A stretch of DNA of 64,000 bases from Nocardioides sp. L-11A (GCA_029961745.1 CP124680.1:2294001-2358000); one strand, 5' to 3'; shown: positions 9,070 through 18,118, counted from the stretch's first letter. The notes: generated from the sequence alone by a model not told the origin. Numbers and translations: made by a program.

Positions 9070-9981
9070 ATGACGACGACGAGCACCAGCCGACGGGCGG
9101 TCCGCCTGGCGGGAGTGACCAAGGACTTCGGGCCGGTGCAGGCCGTCCGAGGCATCGATCTGGAGCTGCATCCCGGTGAGGTCGTGGCCTTCCTGGGGCC
9201 CAACGGCGCCGGCAAGACCACGACGATCGACATGGTCCTGGGCCTGAGCCGACCGACGAGCGGCACCGTCGAGGTGCTCGACCTGGAGCCGCGTCGGGCG
9301 ATCGCCCGGGGTCTGGTGTCGGCGGTGATGCAGACCGGCGGTCTGCTCAAGGACCTCACCGTCCGGGAGACCGTCGCCTACACGGCGAGCCTGTTCGCCG
9401 ACACCCGGGCGGTCGACGACGTCCTCGAGCGCGCCGGGATCACCGGCATCGCCGACCGGAGGGTCGCCAAGTGCTCGGGCGGCGAGCAGCAGCGACTGCG
9501 GTTCGCCATGGCGCTGCTGCCCGACCCCGCCCTGCTGCTGCTCGACGAGCCGACCACCGGCATGGACGTCGAGGGCAGGCGGGCGTTCTGGAACGCGATC
9601 CGCGCCGACGCCGGCGCCGGCCGCACGGTCCTGTTCGCCACGCACTACCTCGAGGAGGCCGACCAGTACGCCGACCGGATCGTGCTGATCAGCAGGGGCC
9701 GCATCGTCGCCGACGGCTCCGGTCCGCAGATCCGCGCCCTGGCCTCGGGCCGCACGGTCCGGGCCACGGTGCCCGGCGTCGACCACGGCGTCACCTCCGC
9801 GGTCGCCGCGCTCGGCGGCGTCGAGCACGTCGACGTCCGCGGCGAGTCGGTGACCATCCACGCCAAGGACAGCGACGCGGTCGCCCGCTACCTGCTCACC
9901 GAGACCGCCGCCCGCGACATCGAGATCGCCGCCCAGGGCATCGAAGAGGCCTTCCTCACGCTGACCGGAGAGACCGCATGA
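9070..9981 (+). CDS. ABC-2 type exporter ATP-binding protein
   Basis: 303-residue ABC ATPase of the drug/antibiotic exporter class. Walker A GPNGAGKTT, signature CSGGEQQR, Walker B LLLLDEPTTGMD and the switch histidine (FATHYLEEADQ) are all present. The last 70 residues form the variable tail seen in DrrA/NatA-like proteins. It overlaps the permease gene by four bases. A GACGCT hexamer six bases before the ATG suggests leaderless transcription. Confidence 0.93.
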   Translation: MTTTSTSRRAVRLAGVTKDFGPVQAVRGIDLELHPGEVVAFLGPNGAGKTTTIDMVLGLSRPTSGTVEVLDLEPRRAIARGLVSAVMQTGGLLKDLTVRETVAYTASLFADTRAVDDVLERAGITGIADRRVAKCSGGEQQRLRFAMALLPDPALLLLDEPTTGMDVEGRRAFWNAIRADAGAGRTVLFATHYLEEADQYADRIVLISRGRIVADGSGPQIRALASGRTVRATVPGVDHGVTSAVAALGGVEHVDVRGESVTIHAKDSDAVARYLLTETAARDIEIAAQGIEEAFLTLTGETA

Positions 9982-10769
9982 GCACCACCACCAGCACCGT
10001 CGACCCCACGACCCGCCGGGTTCCGCCGATGGGCGGATTCAACCTGACCGTCCTCGGCATCGAGCTGCGCCGGATGCTGCGCAACCGCCGCACCATCGTG
10101 TTCACGCTGATCTTCCCGGCGGCCATGCTGCTCGCCTTCGGCGGACAGTCCGGCTGGCAGCAGAAGGCGGGCAGCGGCAACGTGGCGGCGTACATCCTGG
10201 CCTCGATGGCGCTGTACGGCGCCGCGCTCACCGCGGCGGCCGGCGGCTCCATGGTCGCCCTCGAACGCTCCCTCGGCTGGTCACGCCAGCTGCGCCTCAC
10301 CCCCCTCCATCCGGTGGTCTACATCCTGATGAAAGCGCTGGTCGCCCTCGCCATGGGCGCCCTCGCGATCGCCGCCGTCAATGTCGTCGGCGCAATTCAG
10401 GGCAAGGCCGACATGCCCGTCCACGTGTGGATCGAGTGCGCCGTGGTGACGCTCTTCTGCACCTTGACCTTCGCCGCCCTCGGCGTCTTCGTCGGCTACG
10501 TCGTCCCCGGCGAGAACGCCATGCAGATCCTGGGTCCCGGTCTCGCGCTCCTCTCCTTCCTCGGTGGTGTCTTCATCCCGCTCGACGACTATGCGGAGGT
10601 GGTCCGACAGATCGCGTACTGGACCCCGATGTACGGCGTCGCCGAGATCGCGCGCTGGCCGCTGACCCACGAGCTGCCTTGGTACGCCGTCGTCAACGCC
10701 GTCGCCTGGTTCGCGCTCTTCGTGGCCGGCGCCGCCTGGCGGATGAGCAGGGACACCGCCCGGGTCTGA
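9978..10769 (+). CDS. ABC-2 type exporter permease
   Basis: 263-residue membrane protein with an N-terminal LRRMLRNRRTIVFTLIFP segment and six predicted membrane spans, ending GVFIPLDDYAEVVRQIAYWTPMYGVAEIARWPL, typical of ABC2 permeases (DrrB/YadH-like). It is translationally coupled (ATGA) to the ATPase and followed by a DesK-like kinase and regulator, the usual layout of stress-responsive ABC-2 exporters in Actinobacteria and Firmicutes. Exported substrate unknown. Confidence 0.9.
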   Translation: MSTTTSTVDPTTRRVPPMGGFNLTVLGIELRRMLRNRRTIVFTLIFPAAMLLAFGGQSGWQQKAGSGNVAAYILASMALYGAALTAAAGGSMVALERSLGWSRQLRLTPLHPVVYILMKALVALAMGALAIAAVNVVGAIQGKADMPVHVWIECAVVTLFCTLTFAALGVFVGYVVPGENAMQILGPGLALLSFLGGVFIPLDDYAEVVRQIAYWTPMYGVAEIARWPLTHELPWYAVVNAVAWFALFVAGAAWRMSRDTARV

Positions 10770-10806
10770 CCGGCCAGACGACGTCCGGCGGACTAGCGTG
10801 ACGCCT

Positions 10807-11916
10807 GTGGACACCGCGGCCCCCCACCCCCTCCAGCGCCCGCTGGGCCGGTGGGCGCCGCTGTTCGCCGCGATCTGGCTGACCTTCCTCGTCGACCCGG
10901 TGCGCAGCGCCTGGGGCGACCTGCCCGATCCGCACGCCTGGGTCGGGCTGGTCGCGACGGTGGTCTTCGCCGCGGGCTACCTCGGCCTGTGGGTCACCCT
11001 GCGCCGGGGCCGCGCCCGGCTCGCGATGGCGCCGCCCCTGCGGATCCGACTGGCCTGGACCCTCGGCCTCGCGACCCTGGCCGTCGTCATGGTCGCCGCC
11101 CTCGGCCAGGTCGGCATGGCGAGCGTCGTCTACCTCGCGGTGACTCTCGTGATGCTCTACCCGCCCCGGGCGTTCCTGCCCCTCGTCCTCGTGCTGACGA
11201 CGACCGTGCTGGTCCTCGGCCTCACGGTCCCGGGCTGGGAGCACGACACCTGGCTCGCGTTCTCGGTCGTGGCGGCGTCGATCGCGGTGTTCGGCGTGCG
11301 CTCGATGATGAACCGCAACATCGAGCTCATCCGCGCCCATGCGGCGAATGCCGCGCTGGCGGCCGAGAGCGAGCGCAACCGGCTGGCTCGCGACCTGCAC
11401 GACATCCTCGGTCACTCGCTCACCGTCATCACGATCAAGGCCGAGCTCGCCGGGCGCCTCTTCGACGCCGACCCGGAGCGGGCCCGCGCCGAGCTGGGCG
11501 ACCTCGAACGGCTGAGCCGCGACGCGCTCGCCGACGTACGACGCGCGGTGGAGGGATTCCGTGGCCTCACCCTGCCGGGAGAGATCGCCCGTGCCCGGAC
11601 CGCGCTGGCCGCAGCGCAGATCGACGCGACGCTCCCCAACAGCACCGACGAGGTCCCGACCGAGGCGCGTGAGCTGTTCGCCTGGACCGTCCGCGAGGCC
11701 GTCACCAACGTGGTGCGGCACTCCGGGGCCCGGCACTGCGAGGTGCGGCTGACGTCGCAGGCGGTCGAGGTCCGCGACGACGGCCGCGGGGTTCCCGTCG
11801 ACGCCGGCCGCGGGTCGGGGCTCACCGGGCTCCAGGAGCGCGCGGCCGCCGGCGGCGCGACCCTCGTGACCCGCAGTCTCGAGCCGGGCTGGTCGGTGGC
11901 GGTGGTGCTGTCGTGA
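10807..11916 (+). CDS. Sensor histidine kinase, NarL/DesK type
   Basis: About 369 residues. Four or five N-terminal membrane segments are followed by a HisKA_3 dimerisation box, RLARDLHDILGHSLTVI, with the phospho-accepting His, then an HATPase_c domain (TVREAVTNVVRHSG and VRDDGRGV). An upstream in-frame GTG at 10798 is possible. However, TAGCGT at 10794-10799 lies seven bases before the GTG at 10807 and looks like the -10 of a leaderless transcript, so I prefer the later start. It overlaps the response-regulator gene by GTGA. Confidence 0.9.
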   Translation: MDTAAPHPLQRPLGRWAPLFAAIWLTFLVDPVRSAWGDLPDPHAWVGLVATVVFAAGYLGLWVTLRRGRARLAMAPPLRIRLAWTLGLATLAVVMVAALGQVGMASVVYLAVTLVMLYPPRAFLPLVLVLTTTVLVLGLTVPGWEHDTWLAFSVVAASIAVFGVRSMMNRNIELIRAHAANAALAAESERNRLARDLHDILGHSLTVITIKAELAGRLFDADPERARAELGDLERLSRDALADVRRAVEGFRGLTLPGEIARARTALAAAQIDATLPNSTDEVPTEARELFAWTVREAVTNVVRHSGARHCEVRLTSQAVEVRDDGRGVPVDAGRGSGLTGLQERAAAGGATLVTRSLEPGWSVAVVLS

Positions 11917-12527
11917 GCGACCCGATCCGGCTGCTGCTCGCCGACGACCAGGCCCTGGTCCGCGGTGCGCTCTCCGCCCTGCTCGGCCTCGAGCCGGACC
12001 TGGAGGTCGTCGCCGAGGTCGGGACCGGTGAGGAGGCCGTCGCGGCGGCCGGCCGGCACACCCCGGACGTCGCCCTGCTGGACGTCGAGATGCCCGGCCT
12101 GGACGGCATCGCCGCGTGCGCTGAGGTCCGCGCGGCGAGCCCGGGCACCCGGGTGCTCATCGTGACGACCTTCGGTCGCCCCGGCTACCTCCGCCGAGCG
12201 CTCCGGGCCGGTGCCTCGGGCTTCGTCGTCAAGGACACCCCGGCGACCCAGCTCGCCGACGCCGTACGCCGTGTCCACCAGGGACTGCGCGTGGTCGACC
12301 CCGCCCTGGCCACCGACTCCCTGCTGACCGGGGAGTCGCCGCTGACCGCCCGCGAGACCGACGTACTGCGCGCGGCCCGCGACGGGGCCCCGGTCGCGGC
12401 CATCGCCGCCGCACTCTTCCTCTCCGAGGGGACGGTGCGCAACCACCTGTCCGCGGCGATCGGCAAGACCGGGGCCGGCAACCGCACGGAGGCCGTGCTG
12501 GTCGCGGTCGGGAACGGCTGGCTGTGA
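11913..12527 (+). CDS. LuxR/NarL family response regulator
   Basis: 204 residues. The receiver domain has acidic residues at 11-12 and phospho-acceptor Asp57 (VALLDVEMPGLDG). The C-terminal LuxR helix-turn-helix is LTARETDVLRAARDG through EGTVRNHLSAAIGKTG. It is the cognate partner of the overlapping kinase and likely controls the ABC-2 exporter, perhaps through the palindrome at 8997-9012. Confidence 0.93.
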   Translation: MSDPIRLLLADDQALVRGALSALLGLEPDLEVVAEVGTGEEAVAAAGRHTPDVALLDVEMPGLDGIAACAEVRAASPGTRVLIVTTFGRPGYLRRALRAGASGFVVKDTPATQLADAVRRVHQGLRVVDPALATDSLLTGESPLTARETDVLRAARDGAPVAAIAAALFLSEGTVRNHLSAAIGKTGAGNRTEAVLVAVGNGWL

Positions 12528-12557
12528 CGCCGTCGCCGCCACGCCGCCGGGCCCGGC

Positions 12558-13166
12558 TCAGGTCAGCCGCAGCGTGGTGAGGCAGGTCGGGTCGTCCGCG
12601 TCGGTCGTGGACACGGGGACGGTGCCCGACCGTCCGTCGTACCCGATCGTGAGCGTGGCCTCGATGCCGCGCGGCACCCAGAGCCCGGTGAACCCGTTGT
12701 CGTAGGTCGTGCGCTCCTCGTCGACCAGCACCTCCCCGTCGGAACGCACCAGGGTCACCCGGACGCCGGCCCCGGAGAGCTCGCCGCGGCAGGTGGTCAG
12801 GCTGTGGAAGTGGCACTCGTGCGTCTGCTCGCGGTACGGCGCCACCGACACGTAGACCCGGTCCTCGGGCATCGGCAGCCGGGTCTCGCGACCCGCGTCG
12901 TCGCTCAGCACCAGGCTGTCCGGGCGCACCGATGCGAGCAGGTCCGCCGGGCGCTCGGCGACGGGCAGGGCGTCGAGCCGGTCGATCACCTGGCTGACGT
13001 CGAGGCCGGCGAGGTCGTGCTCGGTGAGGAGTGGGTCGTCGGCCGAGCGGGCGGCCCCGGGGGCGTCGGACGTGCCGGACGCGCAGCCGCCGAGTGCGGG
13101 CCCGGCGAGCAGCAGGGCGGCGGCGGCGATCAGGAGGCGGCGCCGGGAGCGGGTGGGGTGGGACAT
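12558..13166 (-). CDS. cueP: CueP-family copper-binding lipoprotein
   Basis: 202-residue lipoprotein with a twin-Arg-rich N-terminus and lipobox LGGC. The mature part carries ECHFHSLTTCRGEL and DNGFTGLWVPRG, hallmarks of CueP, the periplasmic copper-binding protein of Salmonella. In a Gram-positive cell it would be tethered outside the membrane. It is the last gene of a minus-strand group with a DUF305 and a DUF6153-like gene, which supports a role in copper handling or resistance. Metal specificity is inferred from the family. Confidence 0.82.
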   Translation of the reverse strand: MSHPTRSRRRLLIAAAALLLAGPALGGCASGTSDAPGAARSADDPLLTEHDLAGLDVSQVIDRLDALPVAERPADLLASVRPDSLVLSDDAGRETRLPMPEDRVYVSVAPYREQTHECHFHSLTTCRGELSGAGVRVTLVRSDGEVLVDEERTTYDNGFTGLWVPRGIEATLTIGYDGRSGTVPVSTTDADDPTCLTTLRLT

Positions 13167-13243
13167 GGCGGTTCCTTCGAGGAGGGACCGGCGGTCGGTG
13201 CCGGGACACCGCGGGGCGTCCCGGCACCGACCGTCCGGTCAGG

Positions 13244-13867
13244 TCAGCGGGCGTCCAGGAGGTCGTTCATCTCCTGGATCTCGGCGGTCTGGGCGTCGAT
13301 GATCGTCCGCGCGAGTCGCACGGCGTCCGGGTTCCTCCCGTCCGCGACCTCGGTACGGGCCATCGCGACGGCACCCTCGTGGTGGACGATCATCTGCTCC
13401 AGGAACAGGCGGGATGCCTCGGCGCCGCCGGCCGTCTCCAGGGCGGCGAGGTCGTCCTCGCTCATCATCCCGTCGCCGTGGTCCATCCCGGCCATGCCCT
13501 GGCCGTCGGGATCGGCGCCCCAGGCGACCAGCCAGCCCCGGAGCTGCTCGATCTCCGGGCCCTGGGCGGCCTTGACCGCCTCGGCCAGCTCGACCACCGC
13601 GGGGTCGACCCCGGCCTGGCCGAGGACGATGTCACTCATCTCGATGGCCTGCTCGTGGTGGACGATCATCATCGACGCGAACATGACGTCAGCGTCGTTC
13701 GCGTCCGTCGCGTCGGGCGTGTCGGCCTGGCCGGTCGGGTCGTCGGCCGACCGCTCCGAGGAGCCGTGGTCCATCCCGGGCATCGGGTCGTCCTCGGACG
13801 AGCAGCCGGCCAGGATCAGGGTGGCCGTCAGGGCCAGGGCAGCGGGCGCTGCCGTTCGTCGCTTCAT
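13244..13867 (-). CDS. DUF305 family copper-resistance-type lipoprotein
   Basis: 207-residue lipoprotein (lipobox LAGC) with a duplicated ferritin-like DUF305 core: MMIVHHEQAIEMSD and MIVHHEGAVAMAR. There is also a Met/His-rich segment with MDHGSS and MAGMDHGDGMM, suited to binding copper. DUF305 proteins are often found with copper resistance genes. Start at the ATG 13865-13867, directly before the signal peptide. It lies between the DUF6153-like gene and cueP on the same strand. Confidence 0.88.
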   Translation of the reverse strand: MKRRTAAPAALALTATLILAGCSSEDDPMPGMDHGSSERSADDPTGQADTPDATDANDADVMFASMMIVHHEQAIEMSDIVLGQAGVDPAVVELAEAVKAAQGPEIEQLRGWLVAWGADPDGQGMAGMDHGDGMMSEDDLAALETAGGAEASRLFLEQMIVHHEGAVAMARTEVADGRNPDAVRLARTIIDAQTAEIQEMNDLLDAR

Positions 13868-13978
13868 GGGTCGTGTCTCCTGGTGCACAGTCGCTGGGCG
13901 CGCGGGCCGGGACGGCGCCACGCGGGGTGAGGTGGGGGCGGCCGCCCGTCCCGCGGATGCGCGACGGGCGGCTGCCGC

Positions 13979-14491
13979 TCACGTGCGACTGATGCAGAGG
14001 ACGTGCAAGGACGGTGCCTGGGGGGCCATCCGTCGGAGGAGGCGGCCGAGGGGAGCGCGCGAGGAGGGCGCATGCATCCACCGGGGCACCAGCCGCGGGG
14101 GCGTCAGCACGAGCAGGACGAGCAGGAGGGCCAGGGCGCACGCCACCGCCATGCCCGCCGACCCTTCGCCGCAGCCGACGCAAGCGCCGCCGGCAGAGCC
14201 GGAGGCGCCGGGGGCGGGCTCCGCAGCGAACGCGGCCGGCTCGGCGGATCGGTGGGCCGGGTGCCCGTCGGCGCCGTGCTCGTCGGCCCTGTCGCCGTCG
14301 AGCGCCGGCCCGGCCGTGGAGACCGGCGCCGCGTGGGCGGCCGGCGTGCCGTGCAGGCTGACGGCGTGCATGGTCACCAGGCCGACGATGACCGCGCCGG
14401 CCAGGAGTCCGCCCAGCAGACCGCCGAGCAGCAGGTACCGGACGGTGCCTCGCCGGCCCCTCTCCGGTCGTGCCGCCGTCAGCAACTCCAC
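13979..14491 (-). CDS. DUF6153-like small membrane protein
   Basis: About 170 residues. One membrane segment (LLLGGLLGGLLAGAVIVGLVTMHAVSLHG), a His/Ala-rich loop, a CVGC pair, and a second membrane segment (ACALALLLVLLVLTPP). This resembles DUF6153 proteins that accompany DUF305 genes in Actinobacteria. The start is uncertain: the frame is open up to 14638, but the extra N-terminus would be a tetrapeptide repeat encoded by the 12-bp tandem repeat, so I favour the GTG at 14491. Confidence 0.55.
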   Translation of the reverse strand: MELLTAARPERGRRGTVRYLLLGGLLGGLLAGAVIVGLVTMHAVSLHGTPAAHAAPVSTAGPALDGDRADEHGADGHPAHRSAEPAAFAAEPAPGASGSAGGACVGCGEGSAGMAVACALALLLVLLVLTPPRLVPRWMHAPSSRAPLGRLLRRMAPQAPSLHVLCISRT

Positions 14492-14505
14492 GCCGGTCAG
14501 TCTAC

Positions 14506-14577
14506 GGACCACCGGGCGGACCACCGGGCGGGCCACCGGGCGGGCGATCGGGCGGACCACCGGGCGGGCGATCGGGG
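14506..14577. repeat. Six tandem copies of a 12-bp unit
   Basis: Six contiguous 12-base units of type ggaccaccgggc (variants gggccaccgggc and gggcgatcgggc) occupy the divergent gap between the DUF6153-like gene and tmsA. If the long N-terminal form of the DUF6153-like protein were made, they would encode RPVV/RPIA-type repeats. Such an array could vary in copy number and alter promoter spacing; this is inference. Confidence 0.85.
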
Positions 14578-14636
14578 AGAGGAGGAGGGCCGACCCCTGC
14601 ATCCCGTTGTCCCCGGAGAGGAGTAAGTTGCAAGTC

Positions 14637-16001
14637 ATGGCAAACCCTCCCTGGGAGGAGCACGAGCGGGCCGTGCGCCGGCTTGCGGACTCCTACGCAG
14701 CCATTCCCCCCGGTCAGCCCGTGCGGCTCGCGAAGCGCACCACCAACCTGTTCCGGGCGCGGACGGCGACCGATGCTCCCGGACTCGACGTCAGCGGTCT
14801 CTGCGGTGTCATCGAGGTGCTGCCCGAGAGCCCTGACGGCCCGGTGGCCGAGGTGCAGGGCATGTGCACCTACGAGGACCTCGTGGACGCGACGCTGCCC
14901 CATGGGCTGGTGCCCTACGTCGTCCCGCAACTGCGCACGATCACCCTCGGCGGCGCGGTCACCGGACTCGGCATCGAGTCGACCAGCTTCCGGCTCGGTC
15001 TTCCCCACGAGTCGGTGCTGGAGATGGACGTGTTCACCGGCAGCGGCCGGGTGGTCACGACCCGCCCGGGCGACGACCTGTTCGACGCCTTCCCCAACTC
15101 CTACGGCTCGCTCGGCTATGCGACCAGGCTGCGGATCAAGCTCGCCGCCGTGCCGCCGTACGTCGCGCTGCGCCACCTGCGCATCGACGACCCCGAGCTG
15201 CTCGCCAAGACGATCGCCGAGATCACCGCGACCCAGGAGTACGACGGCGAGCCGGTCCACGGCCTCGACGGCGTCTCCTTCGGGCCGGGCGAGCACGTGC
15301 TCACCCTCGCCCGATGGACCGACGAGCCGGGTCCGACCTCCGACTACGCCGGACAGCGGATCTACTATCGCTCGCTGCAGACCTGCGACCGCGACCGGCT
15401 GACCTTCCACGACTACCTGTGGCGCTGGGACACCGACTGGTTCTGGTGCTCCGGCGCCTTCGGCGCCCAGAACCCGCGGATCCGCCGGTTCTGGCCGCGC
15501 CGCTACCGCCGTTCCGACGTCTACATGCGGCTGCTCCACCTCGACCGCCGCTTCGGCATCGCCGACCGCCTCGACCGTCGCGCCGGTCGCCCGCTGCGCG
15601 AGCGGGTCGTGCAGGACATCGAGGTCCCGGTCGAGCGGTTGGGCGAGTTCCTCGCCTGGTTCGACGAGGAGGTCGGCATGCGACCGGTGTGGATGTGCCC
15701 GCTGGCCACCACCCGGGCCTGGCCGCTGTACCCGCTCGAGACCGGCAAGACCTACGTCAACGTGGGCTTCTGGGGCACCGTCCATGTCGGCCCCGACGCC
15801 CCCGACGGCCCCCGCAACCGCGCGATCGAGGCCAAGGTCCATGAGCTGGGCGGGCATAAATCCCTCTACTCCGATGCTTTCTACGACCGGGCGAGCTTCG
15901 ACGCGCTCTACAACACCGACCGGCTCGAGGCGGTCAAGCGCGTCCACGATCCCGACGACCGACTGACGACCCTCTACGACAAGGCGGTGCGAAGCCGATG
16001 A
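14637..16001 (+). CDS. tmsA: FAD-dependent oxidoreductase of 10-methyl fatty acid synthesis (TmsA/BfaA-like)
   Basis: 454-residue FAD_binding_4 oxidoreductase, DHCR24-like. The FAD domain spans about residues 45-190, with TYEDLVDATLPHGLVPYVVPQLRT and ITLGGAVTGLGIES. In mycobacteria and relatives this protein reduces the 10-methylene intermediate to the 10-methyl group of tuberculostearic acid, after the methyltransferase encoded next door. Gene order, ATGA overlap and length match the tmsA-tmsB pair. A TAAGTT hexamer seven bases before the ATG suggests leaderless transcription. Product assignment rests on family plus context. Confidence 0.82.
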   Translation: MANPPWEEHERAVRRLADSYAAIPPGQPVRLAKRTTNLFRARTATDAPGLDVSGLCGVIEVLPESPDGPVAEVQGMCTYEDLVDATLPHGLVPYVVPQLRTITLGGAVTGLGIESTSFRLGLPHESVLEMDVFTGSGRVVTTRPGDDLFDAFPNSYGSLGYATRLRIKLAAVPPYVALRHLRIDDPELLAKTIAEITATQEYDGEPVHGLDGVSFGPGEHVLTLARWTDEPGPTSDYAGQRIYYRSLQTCDRDRLTFHDYLWRWDTDWFWCSGAFGAQNPRIRRFWPRRYRRSDVYMRLLHLDRRFGIADRLDRRAGRPLRERVVQDIEVPVERLGEFLAWFDEEVGMRPVWMCPLATTRAWPLYPLETGKTYVNVGFWGTVHVGPDAPDGPRNRAIEAKVHELGGHKSLYSDAFYDRASFDALYNTDRLEAVKRVHDPDDRLTTLYDKAVRSR

Positions 16002-17299
16002 CAGTCCAGACAGGCAGGGGCATCGCGCCCACGATCGCTTCCCTCTTCCCGGGCGGCCTGCCCCTGTGGCTCAAGGCCTACGACGGCTCGGTGGCGGGTG
16101 ACCAGTCCCAGCCCTACGGCGTGGAGCTGGTCAGCGAGCGCGGTCTCTCCTACATCATGACGGCGCCCGGCGACCTCGGCCTCGCCCGCGCCTACGTCGC
16201 CGGCGACCTGGTCCTGCACGGCGCCCACCCGGGCGACCCCTACGCCGCGTTCTCGCTGCTCAAGGACCACACCGACTTCGGGATCCCGGGGCCGCTCGAG
16301 CTGGTCGGCGTGCTGCGCTCGCTCGGCCTGAGCCACCTGATCCCGCCCGCGCCGCCGCCGCAGGAGCACCTGCCGGCGTGGCGGCACCGGCTCGAGGGCC
16401 TGCGCTCGCTGCAGTGGTGGGGCCGCCACTCCCAGGAGCGCGACGCCGACGCGATCCATCACCACTACGACGTGTCGAACACCTTCTACGAGCACGTCCT
16501 CGGCCCGTCGATGACCTACACCTGTGCGGTCTTCCCGACGGAGGAGGCCACGCTCGAGGAGGCTCAGGCCTACAAGTACGACCTGATCTGCCGCAAGCTC
16601 GGACTGCAGCCCGGCCAGCGTCTGCTCGACATCGGCTGCGGCTGGGGTGGCATGGTGCGCCACGCCGCGAAGCACTACGGGGTCCGCGTGCTGGGCGTGA
16701 CGCTCTCCCGGGAGCAGGCCACCTGGGCCCAGGAGGAGATCAAGCGGCAGGGCCTCGACGACCTGGCGGAGGTGCGTCACTCCGACTACCGCGACGTCGC
16801 CGAGGGCGACTTCGACGCGGTCAGCTCGATCGGCCTGACCGAGCACATCGGCGTCGCCAACTACCCGGCCTACTTCGGGTTCATGCGCGACAAGCTCAAG
16901 CCGCAGGGGCGGATGCTCAACCACTGCATCACCCGGCACGACAACGTGGACCGTCGTACCGGCGCCTTCATCGACCGCTACGTCTTCCCCGACGGCGAGC
17001 TCGCCGGCTCGGGCACGATCGCGGCCGCGATCGAGGACGCCGGACTCGAGGTCCAGCACCACGAGAACTTCCGGCTCCACTACGCGAAGACGCTCGCCGG
17101 CTGGTGCCGGAACCTCGCCGACAACTGGGACGCGTGCGTCGCCGAGACCGACGAGGGCACCGCCCGGGTGTGGGGTCTCTACATGGCGGGGTCCAGGATC
17201 GCCTTCGAGCGCGACGAGATCCAGCTCCACCACGTGCTGGCGACCCGGAGCGACGACGGCGTCAGCGGGTACCCGCTGCGGCACGACTTCGGTGTCTGA
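15998..17299 (+). CDS. tmsB: Cyclopropane/10-methylene fatty acyl methyltransferase (TmsB/BfaB-like)
   Basis: 433-residue SAM-dependent methyltransferase of the CFA synthase family. HHHYDVSNTFYEHVLG (about 154-169) is the conserved entry to the catalytic domain, and DIGCGWGG (211-218) is the SAM-binding motif I. Next to the FAD reductase gene it is more likely to add a 10-methylene group to oleoyl chains than to make cyclopropanes. The start codon overlaps the tmsA stop (ATGA). Confidence 0.86.
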   Translation: MTVQTGRGIAPTIASLFPGGLPLWLKAYDGSVAGDQSQPYGVELVSERGLSYIMTAPGDLGLARAYVAGDLVLHGAHPGDPYAAFSLLKDHTDFGIPGPLELVGVLRSLGLSHLIPPAPPPQEHLPAWRHRLEGLRSLQWWGRHSQERDADAIHHHYDVSNTFYEHVLGPSMTYTCAVFPTEEATLEEAQAYKYDLICRKLGLQPGQRLLDIGCGWGGMVRHAAKHYGVRVLGVTLSREQATWAQEEIKRQGLDDLAEVRHSDYRDVAEGDFDAVSSIGLTEHIGVANYPAYFGFMRDKLKPQGRMLNHCITRHDNVDRRTGAFIDRYVFPDGELAGSGTIAAAIEDAGLEVQHHENFRLHYAKTLAGWCRNLADNWDACVAETDEGTARVWGLYMAGSRIAFERDEIQLHHVLATRSDDGVSGYPLRHDFGV

Positions 17300-17323
17300 G
17301 CCGTGCCTCGATAGCCTGGGCGG

Positions 17324-18118
17324 GTGAGCACCCGCGCCCTGCAGTACGACGCCACCGTCCGTGGACGCGAGCAGCTGACGCCGCACCTGGTGCGGCTGAC
17401 CCTCGACGTCCCCGGCTTCGTGTCGACCGGGATCTCCGACGAGTGGGTGGGCCTGGTCGTGCCCGGCCAGTTCCAGAGCCGCTACTACACCGTGCGCTCC
17501 TACGCCGACGGGCGGATGGTCCTCGATGTCGTCGTGCACGACGTCGGACTGGTCACCGAATGGGCGTCGGGTGATCCCGTCGGCCAACAGGTCGTGCTGA
17601 CCGAGGCCAAGGGATCCTTCCTGCCGCCGGACGACGCGCGATGGCTGCTCCTCGTCGGTGACCTGACCGCACTGCCGGCGATGGCGCGGATCGCCGTCGA
17701 GCACGGCGACCGGCTTCCGGTGCGGATCCACGCCGAGGTGCCGGCCGACTCGCGGATCCAGGGCTACTTCCCGCCGGCCGCCGATGTCACCTGGCTCCCG
17801 CTCGATGACGAGAGCCGGCTCGCCGGAGTCGTTGAGGAGATCGACTGGCCCGCGGGCGACGGCTACTTCTGGATGGCCGGCGAGTCCGCCCAGATGCGGG
17901 CCATCCGCAAGCACCTGATGCGCGAGCGCCGGCTTCCCAGCACCCACTACGACGTCATGGGCTACTGGAGATCGGTCGCGCGGCGGCAGCCCCGCGCCGT
18001 CGACCCCGGTCCCATCTGGCGGGCCGGCAAGGCGGCCGGGAAGTCCGACGAGGAGATCTGGGCCGACTATGACGCGGCGCGGGAGCCGTCGAACGAGGAG
18101 AGAGTTGCCGAGCAGTGA
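17324..18118 (+). CDS. Siderophore-interacting (SIP) FAD-binding reductase family protein
   Basis: 264-residue flavin reductase. FAD-binding motif SRYYTVRSY, the SIP signature GDLTALPAMARI and the NAD(P)H-side segment FWMAGESAQMRAIRKHL, followed by YWR, identify the family (ViuB-like ferric-siderophore reductases). No siderophore genes are nearby. It follows tmsB by 24 bases and overlaps era by four, so a role as electron donor to the neighbouring FAD enzyme is conceivable but unproven. TAGCCT six bases before the GTG suggests its own leaderless promoter. Confidence 0.85.
   Translation: MSTRALQYDATVRGREQLTPHLVRLTLDVPGFVSTGISDEWVGLVVPGQFQSRYYTVRSYADGRMVLDVVVHDVGLVTEWASGDPVGQQVVLTEAKGSFLPPDDARWLLLVGDLTALPAMARIAVEHGDRLPVRIHAEVPADSRIQGYFPPAADVTWLPLDDESRLAGVVEEIDWPAGDGYFWMAGESAQMRAIRKHLMRERRLPSTHYDVMGYWRSVARRQPRAVDPGPIWRAGKAAGKSDEEIWADYDAAREPSNEERVAEQ

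Noticed and set aside
14506..14577. CRISPR-like repeat array
   Set aside because: The units are contiguous 12-mers with no spacers and no cas genes are nearby; it is a simple tandem repeat.
12804..14636. Long plus-strand open frame joined to the front of tmsA
   Set aside because: It runs opposite cueP and DUF305, both clear lipoprotein genes; the real oxidoreductase begins at 14637 with a family-like N-terminus.
16378..17574. Plus-strand frame overlapping tmsB in another phase
   Set aside because: It is Arg/Ala-rich with no motifs, as expected for a shadow frame, while tmsB has clear SAM-binding motifs.
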